This document shows, piece after piece, positions 8,289 through 18,454 of a DNA stretch of 64,000 bases. The DNA lies in contig NZ_CP159992.1 in assembly GCF_040702995.1 (NCBI RefSeq), forward strand, positions 2,753,501 through 2,817,500, read 5' to 3'. Origin of the DNA: Paenibacillus sp. AN1007 (lineage in GTDB: Bacteria; Bacillota; Bacilli; Paenibacillales; Paenibacillaceae). Under the pieces are notes generated by a model. The model ran no database searches and was not told where the DNA came from. It saw only the letters and a list, made by a program, of their open reading frames with translations. Each line of letters starts with the position of its first letter. Within the stretch, counting starts at the first letter, position 1. Both the position numbers and the translations under genes were made by a program.

Positions 8289-9209
8289 TTATCCCTTTAC
8301 GCCTCCAATAGTCATACCTTGTACAAAATATTTCTGCAGGAACGGATAGACCATCAGGATTGGCACACTCGCTATTATGGTCATCGTTGCTCGAATGGAA
8401 GTCGGCGTCACGGATACGCCGCTGTTCTCGGCAGCCTGATACACATCACTTGCTGATGAAGTTGCCGCTGTCGTAGAAGTTTGCAGAATCTTCATCAATT
8501 CATACTGCAGCGTGCTGAGTTCCTTATTGGAAGAGTTGTACAGGAAGACGTCAAACCAGGAGTTCCACTGACCGACTGCCACGAAAAGTGAAACGGTAGC
8601 CATGGCTGGAATCGTTAATGGCAGCACTACTCGAATAAACGTCGTAAATTCCCCGGCTCCGTCAATGCGGGCTGACTCCAGGATGCCTTCAGGCAAACCT
8701 TCTATAAAGGAACGAATGACAATCATATTGAACACACCGATGACACCCGGAATGATATAGACCCAGAAAGAGCCAATCATGCCGAGATCACGGATCAACA
8801 GATAACCCGGAATCAATCCTCCGCTGAAGTACATCGTGAAGACAAAAAACATCGTCACGAACTTGCGAAGCACAAATTCCTGCCTGCTGAGAGTATAGGC
8901 AAGCATCGCCGTACAGAATACAGACACGATCGTTCCGATAATCGTACGGAGCGCCGAGATCAGCGTGGCATGGTAAATGTCGGATTCCCCAAAGATGTAT
9001 TTGTAGTTATCCAGTGTCCACTCTCGCGGCCACAGATATATACCTCCGCGAATCGCATCATTCGCATTATTCAGCGAAACGGCAATCATATTAATAAACG
9101 GATAAATCGTAACAATCATCAAACAGATCATGAAAGTGATATTGATGGCATCAAACGCCCGGTCCCCGGCACTGCTGTTCCGCAAGCGGGATGATTTTGC
9201 TTTTGGCAT
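8289..9209 (-). CDS. Sugar ABC transporter permease, LplC/YtcP type
   Basis: A 306-aa inner-membrane permease with six predicted helices and the EAA loop for the ATPase (LPEGILESARIDGAGEFTTFIRVVLPLTIPA shortened: EGILESARIDGAGE). The C-terminus FLQKYFVQGMTIGGVKG is typical of carbohydrate permeases of this type. The ATG at 9209 has AGAGGAGG 8 nt before it and follows the partner permease by 15 nt. No ATPase gene is in the cluster, so a shared MsmX-type ATPase elsewhere is expected. Together with the binding protein and GH30 it probably imports aldouronates or xylo-oligosaccharides. Confidence 0.92.
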   Translation of the reverse strand: MPKAKSSRLRNSSAGDRAFDAINITFMICLMIVTIYPFINMIAVSLNNANDAIRGGIYLWPREWTLDNYKYIFGESDIYHATLISALRTIIGTIVSVFCTAMLAYTLSRQEFVLRKFVTMFFVFTMYFSGGLIPGYLLIRDLGMIGSFWVYIIPGVIGVFNMIVIRSFIEGLPEGILESARIDGAGEFTTFIRVVLPLTIPAMATVSLFVAVGQWNSWFDVFLYNSSNKELSTLQYELMKILQTSTTAATSSASDVYQAAENSGVSVTPTSIRATMTIIASVPILMVYPFLQKYFVQGMTIGGVKG

Positions 9210-9224
9210 GGCCTAGGCCTCCTC

Positions 9225-10196
9225 TTAGAATAGTCTGCTTTCTCCCATTTTTTTGGCGATATAGTTGGCGGTGAAGAGGAAGATGAAGCTGACCACAGTT
9301 TTGAAAATCCCTGCCGCTGTACCTAAAGAGAAGTTCCCCATTCCCAAACCATACTTCAATACAAAGATATCCAGGTTCTCTGAATAATCCATATTCATTC
9401 CGTTGCCCAGCAAATATTGAGGTTCGAATCCTGATTCGAGGATGCTTCCCATGTTCATAATCAGCAAAATCACGATAACCGGTTTCAAACCTGGCAGTGT
9501 AATGTACAGCATGCGTTTGAAACGACTGGCTCCGTCGATCTCAGCTGCCTCATACTGAGCAGGATCGATGGCTGTAATAGCCGCCAGATAGATGATCGTG
9601 TTCCAGCCGACATCTTTCCATACTTCGGTGGCTCCCAGTATGCCCCAGAAATACTCCCCTTTTCCCATCCACAGCACTGGACTGTCGATCAAGTGCAGCT
9701 TCATAAGGATGAGGTTGATGATACCATCAGGTGAAAGTACGGTAAGCACAATACTTGATGCAACAACCCAAGAGATAAAGTGAGGCAGGTAACTTACCGT
9801 TTGTACAAAACGTTTAAAAACGATATTTTTCAGCTCGTTTAACAGAAGTGCCAGCGTAATAGCTGTAACAAACCCGAGTACCAGCTTAATGGAACTCATC
9901 ACCAGCGTATTTCGCAGCACCCGATAGAACGTATTATCTTCAAACAGGGTTTGGAAATGCTTCATTCCTACCCACTGCTGATCCGCGAAAGCTCTTGCCG
10001 GTTTGAAGTTCTGGAACGCCATCGTCCAGCCCCATAACGGCAAATATTTAAATACAAACGCCCAAATTACAAAAGGAATACACATAAATGCCAAGCTGCG
10101 CTGCTGCAGCAGTCGTCTGTAGAAGCTATTTCCTCGATCACCTTTTGGACGGGAAGCCCGCGGAATCGATTGAAGGGGTACATTAGGTTCCTCCAC
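9225..10196 (-). CDS. Sugar ABC transporter permease, LplB/YteP type
   Basis: A 323-aa membrane protein with six helices and an EAA loop (DPAQYEAAEIDGASRFKRML). The N-terminal motif FKYLPLWGWTMAFQNFKP is characteristic of LplB-like subunits. The start is GTG at 10196 with AAAGGAG 10 nt upstream; no nearer ATG fits. It pairs with the next permease and lies 134 nt after the binding-protein gene, the gap holding an AT-rich short repeat. Confidence 0.92.
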   Translation of the reverse strand: MEEPNVPLQSIPRASRPKGDRGNSFYRRLLQQRSLAFMCIPFVIWAFVFKYLPLWGWTMAFQNFKPARAFADQQWVGMKHFQTLFEDNTFYRVLRNTLVMSSIKLVLGFVTAITLALLLNELKNIVFKRFVQTVSYLPHFISWVVASSIVLTVLSPDGIINLILMKLHLIDSPVLWMGKGEYFWGILGATEVWKDVGWNTIIYLAAITAIDPAQYEAAEIDGASRFKRMLYITLPGLKPVIVILLIMNMGSILESGFEPQYLLGNGMNMDYSENLDIFVLKYGLGMGNFSLGTAAGIFKTVVSFIFLFTANYIAKKMGESRLF

Positions 10197-10293
10197 GATG
10201 CAGATACTCCTTTCCCTTTTCTGTTATTCGTGCGCGGAGAAAGGTAGTTATAGAGGGCTGTTCCCCTTTTTCTCCAGCGCACGTAACAGTTTG

Positions 10294-10316
10294 TTTTATA
10301 TTTTTATATTTTTATA
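10294..10316. repeat. Short tandem TTTTTATA repeat
   Basis: Two exact copies of TTTTTATA preceded by TTTTATA, between the binding-protein and permease genes of the xylan operon. It probably lies within the mRNA; no function is evident. Confidence 0.75.
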
Positions 10317-10330
10317 TTTTTTGGATCTCA

Positions 10331-12007
10331 TCACCACTTGCCAGCAACCCGATTTTGAATGACTTCAGTCATTTTTTTCTCGTAACCTGCTTTATCCAGC
10401 TTGCTGAATTCGGCCATGTAAGCATTCCAAATATTGTCGAAGTTGGATGGCGCGCTCAGAATCATCTCAGGCAAATATTTGCGCTGTATATCATCTGATT
10501 TGGTGGTGAATACCTGTTCAGGTGAACCCTGCTCAAGAGCAATGGACCATGCCGGGAACCATGGACGCTCTTCCGGCTTGTTGAACAGTTCGCTGAATGT
10601 TTTGACGCCATAAGCATCGAGGAGTTTTTTATCTCCTTCGGTATAGGTTGCTGCGACAACTTCCGGCTGATTACCTGGACTGTATGCGTTCCCATCCGAC
10701 AGCGTGGATTCTGTACCATAACGCGGCCAGTCATTGGCGAAATAAGCAAAGCCGAATTTGCGGCTCAGTTCTACATCGTCATGCATCTTCCGCTGCTCAT
10801 CATTGGCGTAATAGAAGCGGCCCTTTTCATCTACGCTGTATGTTTGATCCTTGATCCCCCATTGCACGAGGATCTGATTCTCTTCTTTGAGCAAATTATC
10901 AAAATACTTAATGATCCGTTCCGGATCTTTCGCATTCACGCTGATTCCGGTTGCATAGTTGTTTACGAAGCCGGGAGGATCAATGTATTGATCCTTGATG
11001 TTTTTGTCAAAGACGATTGGCAGAGGTGCGTAACGCTTCTCGTCAATGCCTGCCGCTAGGAGGTTATTGGTTGCATCTCCAACCTGCCATGCGTAGTTAA
11101 AATAACCGAGAACCCGACCCGAGGTCAGTTTGGCCAAATACTGATCCTTGTTCATCGTGAATGATTCCGGATCTAGTAAACCTTTTGCGTTAATTTCATT
11201 CAGTTTTTTGATCCAGCGTTTCTGTTCCTCTGTGCCCGAAACCGTTCTTGCGACATGGGTTTTCATATCTACCATAACGCCGCCGTCGTTAGGATATCCT
11301 GCAAGGTGCATGGCCGGATTCTGCAGGGTGAAGAAGTTATTGGCTACACCAGCAAGGGACACAAAACCGATGGTCTCTGCTCCGTCAACCTTCGGGTGCT
11401 TCTCTTTGTAATCCTCGATCAGATCAAAATATTCATCCAGCGTCGTAATTTTAGGATAGTTAAATTCCTTCAGTACAGAACGTTGAATCCAGAAAGCTCC
11501 TCCGCCAATGTTAGGGCTGCCTGAATATTCGCCCTGATTGGCCGTATACGGGAGTGCATAGATTTTTCCGTCTTCCGGGTTTCTCATTTTGTCAAAGTAA
11601 GGTCCGTATACTTTTTTGATATTCGGACCATATTTTTCAATCAGATCATCCAGTGCAATGTAAGCTCCGGCATCGAGCAGCTTGGACATTTCTCCGCTGG
11701 AAGCGATAACATCTGGATAGTCGCCGCTGGCAATCATAACCCCTGCCTTAGTGGCGCTATCGCCAACCAGATATTCCATTTTAAAGTCCACACCCGTCTG
11801 CTTCTGCAGCTCTTTACCAATCGCTGTTTCACTTGCCAAAATGTCCTTCTTGCCAGAAGAAAACATATAATACGAGAATGTGACAGGGCTGTTATCATCT
11901 TCTTTTGCTGCAGAGTCCCCTGGAGATGAGCTGCCTGAAGTACATCCAGCAAGAAGGGATGCCAGTAATACAGCTAGTCCTGTCGTTTTCAAAAGCGGTT
12001 TTAACAT
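10331..12007 (-). CDS. Sugar-binding lipoprotein of the xylan-oligosaccharide ABC transporter
   Basis: A 558-aa LplA-like solute-binding protein. The signal ends in the lipobox LLAGC (Cys22), followed by a Ser/Asp-rich linker; the long C-terminal half is typical of oligosaccharide binders. AGGGGG precedes the ATG at 12007. A perfect cre match lies 57 bp upstream. The order kinase, binding protein, LplB, LplC, GH30 closely resembles aldouronate-utilisation clusters of Paenibacillus, so the ligand is probably methylglucuronoxylotriose or related xylo-oligosaccharides; this is inference from context. Confidence 0.92.
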   Translation of the reverse strand: MLKPLLKTTGLAVLLASLLAGCTSGSSSPGDSAAKEDDNSPVTFSYYMFSSGKKDILASETAIGKELQKQTGVDFKMEYLVGDSATKAGVMIASGDYPDVIASSGEMSKLLDAGAYIALDDLIEKYGPNIKKVYGPYFDKMRNPEDGKIYALPYTANQGEYSGSPNIGGGAFWIQRSVLKEFNYPKITTLDEYFDLIEDYKEKHPKVDGAETIGFVSLAGVANNFFTLQNPAMHLAGYPNDGGVMVDMKTHVARTVSGTEEQKRWIKKLNEINAKGLLDPESFTMNKDQYLAKLTSGRVLGYFNYAWQVGDATNNLLAAGIDEKRYAPLPIVFDKNIKDQYIDPPGFVNNYATGISVNAKDPERIIKYFDNLLKEENQILVQWGIKDQTYSVDEKGRFYYANDEQRKMHDDVELSRKFGFAYFANDWPRYGTESTLSDGNAYSPGNQPEVVAATYTEGDKKLLDAYGVKTFSELFNKPEERPWFPAWSIALEQGSPEQVFTTKSDDIQRKYLPEMILSAPSNFDNIWNAYMAEFSKLDKAGYEKKMTEVIQNRVAGKW

Positions 12008-12063
12008 GTGTTCTATTTCCCCCTTTTTAATTAAGCGGTGTCTGTAAGCACTCTCAATATATC

Positions 12064-12079
12064 AAGATAACGCTTTCAT
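12064..12079 (-). promoter_or_regulatory. cre site (CcpA) upstream of the xylan transporter operon
   Basis: Read on the minus strand, ATGAAAGCGTTATCTT satisfies every fixed position of WTGNAANCGNWNNCW. Its position just before the binding-protein gene predicts catabolite repression. Confidence 0.7.
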
Positions 12080-12127
12080 AGTTACCCACGAAACTGTACA
12101 TTGTTCTTTAAAAAGTATATCGGACCA

Positions 12128-13870
12128 TCATTTCCCTTCCATCATTTCGTCTTCATCCAGCGGCAGCCGAATCTGTATACAAGTCCCCCTGCCTTCTGCT
12201 GTCTGGATCGAAAAAGAAAAGCGGTCCTTGTAACATAGTTTCAAACGGCTGTAGGCATTCTTCATTCCTACATGCTCGCCCATGTCCGTATTTTGATCCA
12301 TATATTGCAGTAATTCCTGCAGCTTGGCATCCGACATGCCGATCCCGTTATCCTCCAGCCGGATTTGAAGCTCCTGACCATCTTTTATCACGACCAGTCG
12401 AATGATGCCTTCACCTGGCGTGGATTCAATGCCATGAATGCTGGCATTTTCCACAAATGGCAGGATGACCATTTTGGGAATCCGGTAGTTTAAAGCGGTC
12501 GGGTCTGCTTCAATATGCACCTGCAGCTTTTCACCAAAGCGGTATTTCTGGATCTGCAAAAAGCTCTCAATCAGCTCCAGTTCCTCTTTCACGGTTACAT
12601 CGTGCTGGTTCCAGCTGATGGACTTGCGAAACATTTTAGCCATGTGGTGTACAATTTTGGCGGTTTCCTTCTCGCCTTTGATCAGGCTGCGCATCCGAAC
12701 GGATTCAAGCGTGTTAAACAGAAAATGCGGATTAATCTGACTATGTAATGCATGAAGCTGAGCCTGCTGCTGTTTAAGCTCCAGGTCTTTTTTCTGAATA
12801 TCTGCCAGGTATACCTCATCAATCAGGCTGCGAATGGTCTCGGTCATCCGGTTGAATTCGGTCGTTAATTGGCCTATTTCATCCCTTGCATCTTCAGGAG
12901 GAATGGTCTGAAAATTTTGAGTTTTTACTTTTTTCATATGTTTCAGAATGCGTACCAGCCTGACATGGATCGATCTGGACATCGCCGCGATAATGATTGA
13001 AGGCAGCACAAAGTTGATACACGCCAGCCAGACGACAAAGGATCGTGATTTACGCACCTCTTGAAGCACAATCTCTTCATCCATCACCCCTTGCAGCGAC
13101 CAGCCTTCCAAATAGTTGATGCCGGAATAGACACGTTCAAACCGAATCGTTTTGTTCGGAAATTCTAAATTGCTGTACACCTCTCCGATCGGCGCATCTG
13201 CTGACTTCGGATCATTCGAAAACCGGATGTGTCCTCCCGGATCGACCAGATACACTTTGCCATCAAACCCGCTGTTGCGAAATTGTTCTTTGAGCAGATC
13301 CATATTAAAGTCAATCTTGAGCAGCTGTTCAACTCCGCCGGTATCCATATTGTTTAATCGCTGTACAAGACTTAACATCTGATCTGTCGCGATCAGCGTC
13401 GGGTAAGGTACCGATGTATCCTGCAGCTGCTTGTACCAGCTGGACATGCGAACGGCCTCGGTTAAATGCTCGATGTATCCCGAGGACAAAATGGTTGGAT
13501 TATCCGTATATACTTGGTACCAACGAATTCCCTGGCTAAGCTGGCCGGAGAACTCTCCTCTGAGATATGAATTGTACGCACGAATGTACTCCGAATGACT
13601 GGCGAACGAACGGGATAACGTATCATTAAATACGGGGTCAACATAGAGCGAATAAGATAACCCGACGCCCTGATCAATCGTGACGCGCAGCTCGTTCTTC
13701 AAGTTTTGTAAAGCTACACCCGCGTCCCGTGTTTTCTGGCTTCGGATGTTAGCGGTTGTCACTTGATAAAAAACGACGTTTGTCACAACAATCGGAATAA
13801 ACACCGATAAAACGTACATCAGCAGCAGCTTGTCCCGAAGTTTCATGTAATTCAGATTCCACCTTATCAT
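12128..13870 (-). CDS. YesM-type sensor histidine kinase
   Basis: A 580-aa membrane kinase: helix 1 at ~13-36, an extracellular sensor (~37-275), helix 2 at ~278-298, HAMP-like linker (VRILKHMKKVKTQNF to ~350), phosphoacceptor His382 in HSQINPHFLFNTLE, and an ATPase domain with EDNGIGMSD. It belongs to the LytS/YesM-like class that signals to AraC-type response regulators. Its start codon overlaps the regulator's stop (ATGA), so the two are co-translated. The neighbouring transporter suggests sensing of extracellular xylan fragments, possibly with the binding protein. Confidence 0.95.
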   Translation of the reverse strand: MIRWNLNYMKLRDKLLLMYVLSVFIPIVVTNVVFYQVTTANIRSQKTRDAGVALQNLKNELRVTIDQGVGLSYSLYVDPVFNDTLSRSFASHSEYIRAYNSYLRGEFSGQLSQGIRWYQVYTDNPTILSSGYIEHLTEAVRMSSWYKQLQDTSVPYPTLIATDQMLSLVQRLNNMDTGGVEQLLKIDFNMDLLKEQFRNSGFDGKVYLVDPGGHIRFSNDPKSADAPIGEVYSNLEFPNKTIRFERVYSGINYLEGWSLQGVMDEEIVLQEVRKSRSFVVWLACINFVLPSIIIAAMSRSIHVRLVRILKHMKKVKTQNFQTIPPEDARDEIGQLTTEFNRMTETIRSLIDEVYLADIQKKDLELKQQQAQLHALHSQINPHFLFNTLESVRMRSLIKGEKETAKIVHHMAKMFRKSISWNQHDVTVKEELELIESFLQIQKYRFGEKLQVHIEADPTALNYRIPKMVILPFVENASIHGIESTPGEGIIRLVVIKDGQELQIRLEDNGIGMSDAKLQELLQYMDQNTDMGEHVGMKNAYSRLKLCYKDRFSFSIQTAEGRGTCIQIRLPLDEDEMMEGK

Positions 13871-15435
13871 TGGGCACCCCGCTGTCCATCCTCTTTCAGA
13901 AGATTACGATAGGCAGTCGGGCTCATGTTCACGATTTTCTCAAACTGCGTCACGAAATAGTCCGCATTCTGAAAACCGATCCGGGCGGCTACCTCATACA
14001 TTCGCAGATCCGTCTGGCGGAGCAGCTTCTGTGCCTCTTGAATCCGAAGATTGAGCAGGTACTCATTAAAATACTGGTTGTAACTTTTGCGGAATAGTCG
14101 ACCAAGATAGACCGGATTCATATAGAACTGGGCCGCTATACTTTTGAGACTGATATTCTCCATGTAATGGGAATCGATATATCGTTTGATTTTGTTAATA
14201 TCCCCTTTGGACTGCTCCGTCCGCAGCTGCGCAATATATTCCTCGGCTTCCTCCAGTGCTTCCAAAAATGCTCCTTTCAGCAGTCGCAGATTCCAGCCAT
14301 CCTGATCTTGTTCGGCCAACAGTTTAAGCTGCTGCAGTCCTGCATCTGTACCTCCCATCTCATGAACAACAGACAATATCCCCGTAATACAGCGCAGCAG
14401 AGAACCCGTGACAGCCTGAGGCGAAAAACGTCGGGAATGGAACGTATTGAACATTTCGTCCACAATGGTATGACAAGCCGCTCGATTTCGCTCTTCCAGG
14501 CTGAGAATCAATGGGTCAACCTCTTCTTGATTAATGTTGAATACGTATAAAGGTCGATCCCTCACTTCGACATAACGTACGATACTTCCCGGTTCAGCAA
14601 ATTTATGTCTCGAGGCCTCATCCGCTTCTGCATAAGACCGAGGCGCATCGAACAAGTTATTTACCACTGTACCTGCATACAGCCCTATATCTGCATCCAG
14701 CTTTTCCATTAGTATTTTCTGAATTGATTGAATTTTGTCTTCGATCTGGCGCTGCGGATAGGGTTCCTTCCATAGAAGAATCAAGGCAAATCTGCTCAAC
14801 TGTTCCTCAATAACGTATACATCAAAACGATCATCCTTTATGGTTTGAAGCGTATGACTAACCTGCTGCACAGTAACTTTTCTCCGCTCCGAGCCTGTCT
14901 GCAGTTCAAACAGCACAATCTTCAACGCCGTCTCGCGGTCAATACCGAGCATTTCGGCATAACGGATCTCATCCTCTGTTCGCACTTGACCCTTAATCAT
15001 GTCTTTGAGCATAATACGGTTTGCTTGTTCCTCTGCCAGAAAGGCATGTTTTCGCTTGTTTCGAATCGAATGAGCAGCTTTCTGCAGCGTAGCAGTCATT
15101 TCCTCGTCATCAATCGGCTTGAGTATATAATCCTGAACACCGTACCTTATCGCCTGCTGCGCATATTTGAAATCATGGTAACCGCTGATGATAATAAAAA
15201 CAGGCTCCAGAGTAGGAGACTTTTCTACAGCACGGATTAAATCTAAGCCATCTAGAATAGGCATTCGGATATCCGTAATAATAATATCAGGATTCATACA
15301 TTCCGCCTTGTTCAGCGCTTCCAGTCCATTCTCGGCCTCCCCTGCAATCTCCATACCCAGGCTCTGCCAATCAATCAGCTCGTACATCCCTTTGCGGATA
15401 TACATCTCGTCATCGACCAGCAATACTTTTAACAT
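13867..15435 (-). CDS. YesN-type response regulator with AraC-like DNA-binding domain
   Basis: A 522-aa regulator with a receiver domain at 1-125 (acid pocket VDDE, phosphoacceptor Asp55 in ITDIRMP, Lys in ILKPIDD), a long middle region, and a C-terminal two-HTH AraC module (ISLKSIAAQFYMNPVYLGRLF; MYEVAARIGFQNADYFVTQF). AAGGGGAAG precedes the ATG. It is translationally coupled to the kinase and probably activates the downstream transporter/GH30 genes. A direct-repeat pair 216-250 bp upstream of its start is a candidate target. Confidence 0.95.
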   Translation of the reverse strand: MLKVLLVDDEMYIRKGMYELIDWQSLGMEIAGEAENGLEALNKAECMNPDIIITDIRMPILDGLDLIRAVEKSPTLEPVFIIISGYHDFKYAQQAIRYGVQDYILKPIDDEEMTATLQKAAHSIRNKRKHAFLAEEQANRIMLKDMIKGQVRTEDEIRYAEMLGIDRETALKIVLFELQTGSERRKVTVQQVSHTLQTIKDDRFDVYVIEEQLSRFALILLWKEPYPQRQIEDKIQSIQKILMEKLDADIGLYAGTVVNNLFDAPRSYAEADEASRHKFAEPGSIVRYVEVRDRPLYVFNINQEEVDPLILSLEERNRAACHTIVDEMFNTFHSRRFSPQAVTGSLLRCITGILSVVHEMGGTDAGLQQLKLLAEQDQDGWNLRLLKGAFLEALEEAEEYIAQLRTEQSKGDINKIKRYIDSHYMENISLKSIAAQFYMNPVYLGRLFRKSYNQYFNEYLLNLRIQEAQKLLRQTDLRMYEVAARIGFQNADYFVTQFEKIVNMSPTAYRNLLKEDGQRGAQ

Positions 15436-15650
15436 GTTATCTTCCCCTTTCCTTATAACGAAAAATATCCCGCCCGCAGTTGATCAGCTTCAGGCAGAAT
15501 CCGTTTAAACTACAGTCATATGCTGTGCTGTACTGTTGTTGAACAAATCAACAAATAAACGGTATGCTCTAATTATAATTTAGAAACCGCTTACAAATCT
15601 GCAGCTGTTTTCACCAGGATTCTTTCCATTCTAAAGTCTGCAGTTTGCAA

Positions 15651-15686
15651 ATTCATTGCACGAATCGCCAAATTTATTGCGCGAAA
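15651..15686. promoter_or_regulatory. Two direct half-sites 21 bp apart, second copy of the 4631-4667 element
   Basis: ATTCATTGCACGAA and ATTTATTGCGCGAAA occur in the same orientation with TTGC cores 21 bp apart, the spacing seen at 4631-4667. The 398-bp stretch 15436-15833 has no gene; apart from this and the terminator at 15711 I see nothing in it. Confidence 0.5.
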
Positions 15687-15710
15687 ATACAGCCGGCATG
15701 ATGGAGATAT

Positions 15711-15754
15711 AAAAAAAGCGAAAGCGTACCGAGTCTAAACCCGGACGTTTCGCT
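15711..15754 (-). terminator. Intrinsic terminator after the GH95 gene
   Basis: On the minus strand AGCGAAA pairs with TTTCGCT, with an inner interrupted stem, and is followed by seven Ts. It lies 80 nt past the GH95 stop. Confidence 0.75.
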
Positions 15755-15833
15755 AATGAGATCATTATGAATCAAGTACAGTCTGACGTGTCGTTTGATC
15801 CTGAAAATGTTTTACAAAAGCATGATTTTCAGC

Positions 15834-18164
15834 TTAGTTGGCTGCAGATGCTGCTGTCCAGTCCTTCCCTTCTAAAACAATCGAGTTGTGAACATTATGG
15901 AACTCCAGTTCCATCTGCTGCTCCTGATAAGAAACACTGATTTTACCCGCCTCACCTGCACGTATGCTAGCATGAAGCAGCTTCCCTCCGGACCACTCCA
16001 TATCAATCTCGAACCCGCCGCGGGCACGCAAGCCCCGGACCGAACCTTTCGGCCATGCTTTGGGCAGCGCAGGGAGTAAACGAATCTCCCCGCCATGACT
16101 CTGAAGCAGCATTTCAGCTATGCCCGCAGTACCTCCAAAGTTACCATCGATCTGAAACGGGGGATGATCACAGAATAAATTAGGCAGTGTTGAGGAACGC
16201 AGCAGCTCTATTACGTTATCATAAGCCAGTTCAGATTGTTCCAATCTTGCCCACATATTTAGAATCCAGGCCCGGCTCCAACCCGTATGACCGCCGCCAT
16301 GCTGAAGTCTGCGATCCAGCGTGATCCGGGCGGCCTTGGCCAGGTCGGGAGTCGATTTCGGGGTGATCTGTGATCCAGGATGAAGTGCAAACAGGTGTGA
16401 GATGTGCCTGTGGCCTGGTTCAAGCTCAGCATAATCTCTGCTCCACTCTTGAATCTGTCCATGCTTTCCCACAGCGATGTCTGGAATACGAGTTAACGCT
16501 TCGCGCAGCTGTGATGCAAATAATTGATCCTGCTGCAGAATTTGTGAACTTTCGATACAACGTGTGAACAGCTCTCGAATAATCTGGTTATCCATCGATG
16601 CTCCATAACAGAGTGCTCCTGACTCGCCATTATCCAAAATGTAAATATTCTCTGGTGAAGAAGAAGGACAAATGGCAAGGTTCCCTTCCGGGTCTTCCAC
16701 TAGAAAGTCCAGAATAAACAAGGCTGCCTCTTTCATCGTTTCATACACTTTTCTCAAAAAAACCTTGTCCCTGCCGTATTCATAATGGTCCCACAAGTGA
16801 AGTGACAACCATGCGCCTCCCATGGTCCAGAAAGTGGACGTCAGACATACATCCTGAGGTGCAGAATCAGCCCATATATCCGAATTATGATGCGCCACGA
16901 ATCCGCTGCACCCATACATCCTGCTCGCAGTTTCCCTTCCGCGCGCCTGCAGTCTTTCGATAAAATCAAATAGCGGAATATGACACTCCGGTAGATTACA
17001 GCTCTCTGCAGGCCAATAGTTCATCTCCGTATTGATATTAATGGTGTACTTGCTGTCCCATACCGGAAGCATATCTTTGTTCCATATGCCCTGCAGATTG
17101 GCAGGAAGCGAACCTGGACGACTGCTGGAGATAAGCAGATATCGTCCAAATTGGAAATACAGACTAACCAGTTCAGGATCATCACCGCCTGCCTTAAGCT
17201 CTGCCAAACGCTTATTCATCGGTAGATCGATGCAGCTTGTATCGTTATCTTTGCCCTCCAGGTGAAGCTCCACTCTCTTGAACAGTGTTTGATAATCTAA
17301 TATGTGATTCTGCAGCAGATCGTCATATGACTTGGTTGAAGCTGCATCTAATCTCCGCACGCATTCCGTCTCCAGCTCTTCCATGGCATAGCGAAAATCC
17401 GTACATGCAGCAATCAGTACCGTGGCCGCATCCCCCTGAGACAGGGACAGTTGACCACTCGAATACTGCAGCTCTCCTGCTTCATGCATGATCCGGATCG
17501 CACAGCAGAAACGGACTCCTTCTTCTCCTCCGCTTCTTCCCCGGATAATCACATCTCCATTGCTGTGCTGCTCGATTCGATCGATCAAAGATTGAAAACC
17601 AACCGGATGCCGCAGTGCACCGGTTAACGGAGACCAGTTCAGCACCGAACCTCTCCCGAATAAGGCAGTAAATGATAATTCGCCAGGCTTGCTGGTTGAT
17701 AAACGAACAGTCAATACCTGATCGACATAACTTGAGAAATATTGACGAGTATATGTAGTGTTGCCTGATGTATACTGGACTTCAACTATTCCCTGTTCAA
17801 GGTCAAGATTTCTCCGGTATGCTGCTGTTTCCTCTTCTGAATGATGCATGGCGAGATAAAAATCACCAAGCGGTTCATAGTGCCTCTGCCCATCGGGAAC
17901 ACCTACCAACGACGCAAGTGCAAGCTCCTCTGCTTGACGAATCTGTCCGTTAAACAGCAGTTCACGGATGGTATCCAATGATTGGATAGCCATAGGGTTG
18001 TTTCGCTCCATCGGTCCACCGTACCACAAGCTGTCTTCATTTAACTGTACTCTCTCCAAATGAGTTCTCCCAAAAATCATGCCTCCAAGGGTGCCGTTTC
18101 CAATCGGAAATGCTTCTTCCCACTGCGATGCAGCGCAATCAAACCAGATTTGATTCGAATTCAT
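15834..18164 (-). CDS. GH95 glycoside hydrolase (alpha-L-fucosidase / alpha-L-galactosidase type)
   Basis: A 776-aa protein with no signal peptide. The N-terminal beta-sandwich ([28 protein letters not shown]) and helical barrel motifs ([48 protein letters not shown]) are diagnostic of GH95; the Asn and Asp in these motifs correspond to the catalytic pair. The frame extends 22 codons upstream, but GGAGGT five bases before the ATG at 18164 fixes the start. Family members remove alpha-1,2-fucose or alpha-L-galactose from xyloglucan and similar glycans. It is divergent from an AraC regulator. Confidence 0.9.
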   Translation of the reverse strand: MNSNQIWFDCAASQWEEAFPIGNGTLGGMIFGRTHLERVQLNEDSLWYGGPMERNNPMAIQSLDTIRELLFNGQIRQAEELALASLVGVPDGQRHYEPLGDFYLAMHHSEEETAAYRRNLDLEQGIVEVQYTSGNTTYTRQYFSSYVDQVLTVRLSTSKPGELSFTALFGRGSVLNWSPLTGALRHPVGFQSLIDRIEQHSNGDVIIRGRSGGEEGVRFCCAIRIMHEAGELQYSSGQLSLSQGDAATVLIAACTDFRYAMEELETECVRRLDAASTKSYDDLLQNHILDYQTLFKRVELHLEGKDNDTSCIDLPMNKRLAELKAGGDDPELVSLYFQFGRYLLISSSRPGSLPANLQGIWNKDMLPVWDSKYTININTEMNYWPAESCNLPECHIPLFDFIERLQARGRETASRMYGCSGFVAHHNSDIWADSAPQDVCLTSTFWTMGGAWLSLHLWDHYEYGRDKVFLRKVYETMKEAALFILDFLVEDPEGNLAICPSSSPENIYILDNGESGALCYGASMDNQIIRELFTRCIESSQILQQDQLFASQLREALTRIPDIAVGKHGQIQEWSRDYAELEPGHRHISHLFALHPGSQITPKSTPDLAKAARITLDRRLQHGGGHTGWSRAWILNMWARLEQSELAYDNVIELLRSSTLPNLFCDHPPFQIDGNFGGTAGIAEMLLQSHGGEIRLLPALPKAWPKGSVRGLRARGGFEIDMEWSGGKLLHASIRAGEAGKISVSYQEQQMELEFHNVHNSIVLEGKDWTAASAAN

Positions 18165-18221
18165 CTTATACCTCCAACCGAAATATGTTAAGGTTTGCTG
18201 CAGCACCATTAAGATCGACGG

Positions 18222-18251
18222 TATTACCAAAAGGACAGTATATTACAAAAG
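18222..18251. promoter_or_regulatory. Direct repeat TATTAC(C)AAAAG, 19-bp register
   Basis: TATTACCAAAAG (18222) and TATTACAAAAG (18241) recur 19 bp apart just upstream of the GH95 start, a possible site for the adjacent AraC-type regulator. Confidence 0.4.
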
Positions 18252-18349
18252 TGCAGGCTGCACTATCAGTCTAGCGTGTTCACAGGACGCGCTGAATGCA
18301 GAATACTAACCTAAAACTTCACAATTCTAACCACTTTGCTCACATCCTG

Positions 18350-18365
18350 AAGTAAACGCTTGCAT
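18350..18365 (-). promoter_or_regulatory. cre site (CcpA) between GH95 and araC-type genes
   Basis: On the minus strand ATGCAAGCGTTTACTT matches all fixed cre positions. It lies between the two divergent starts and could repress either. Confidence 0.65.
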
Positions 18366-18454
18366 TCCTCAAATTAACATGCTAGGATAATACCATTTTA
18401 TGCCCAAATCTACGATAAGAACACCTAAGTATGATCAGAATCAGGGGGACATCT

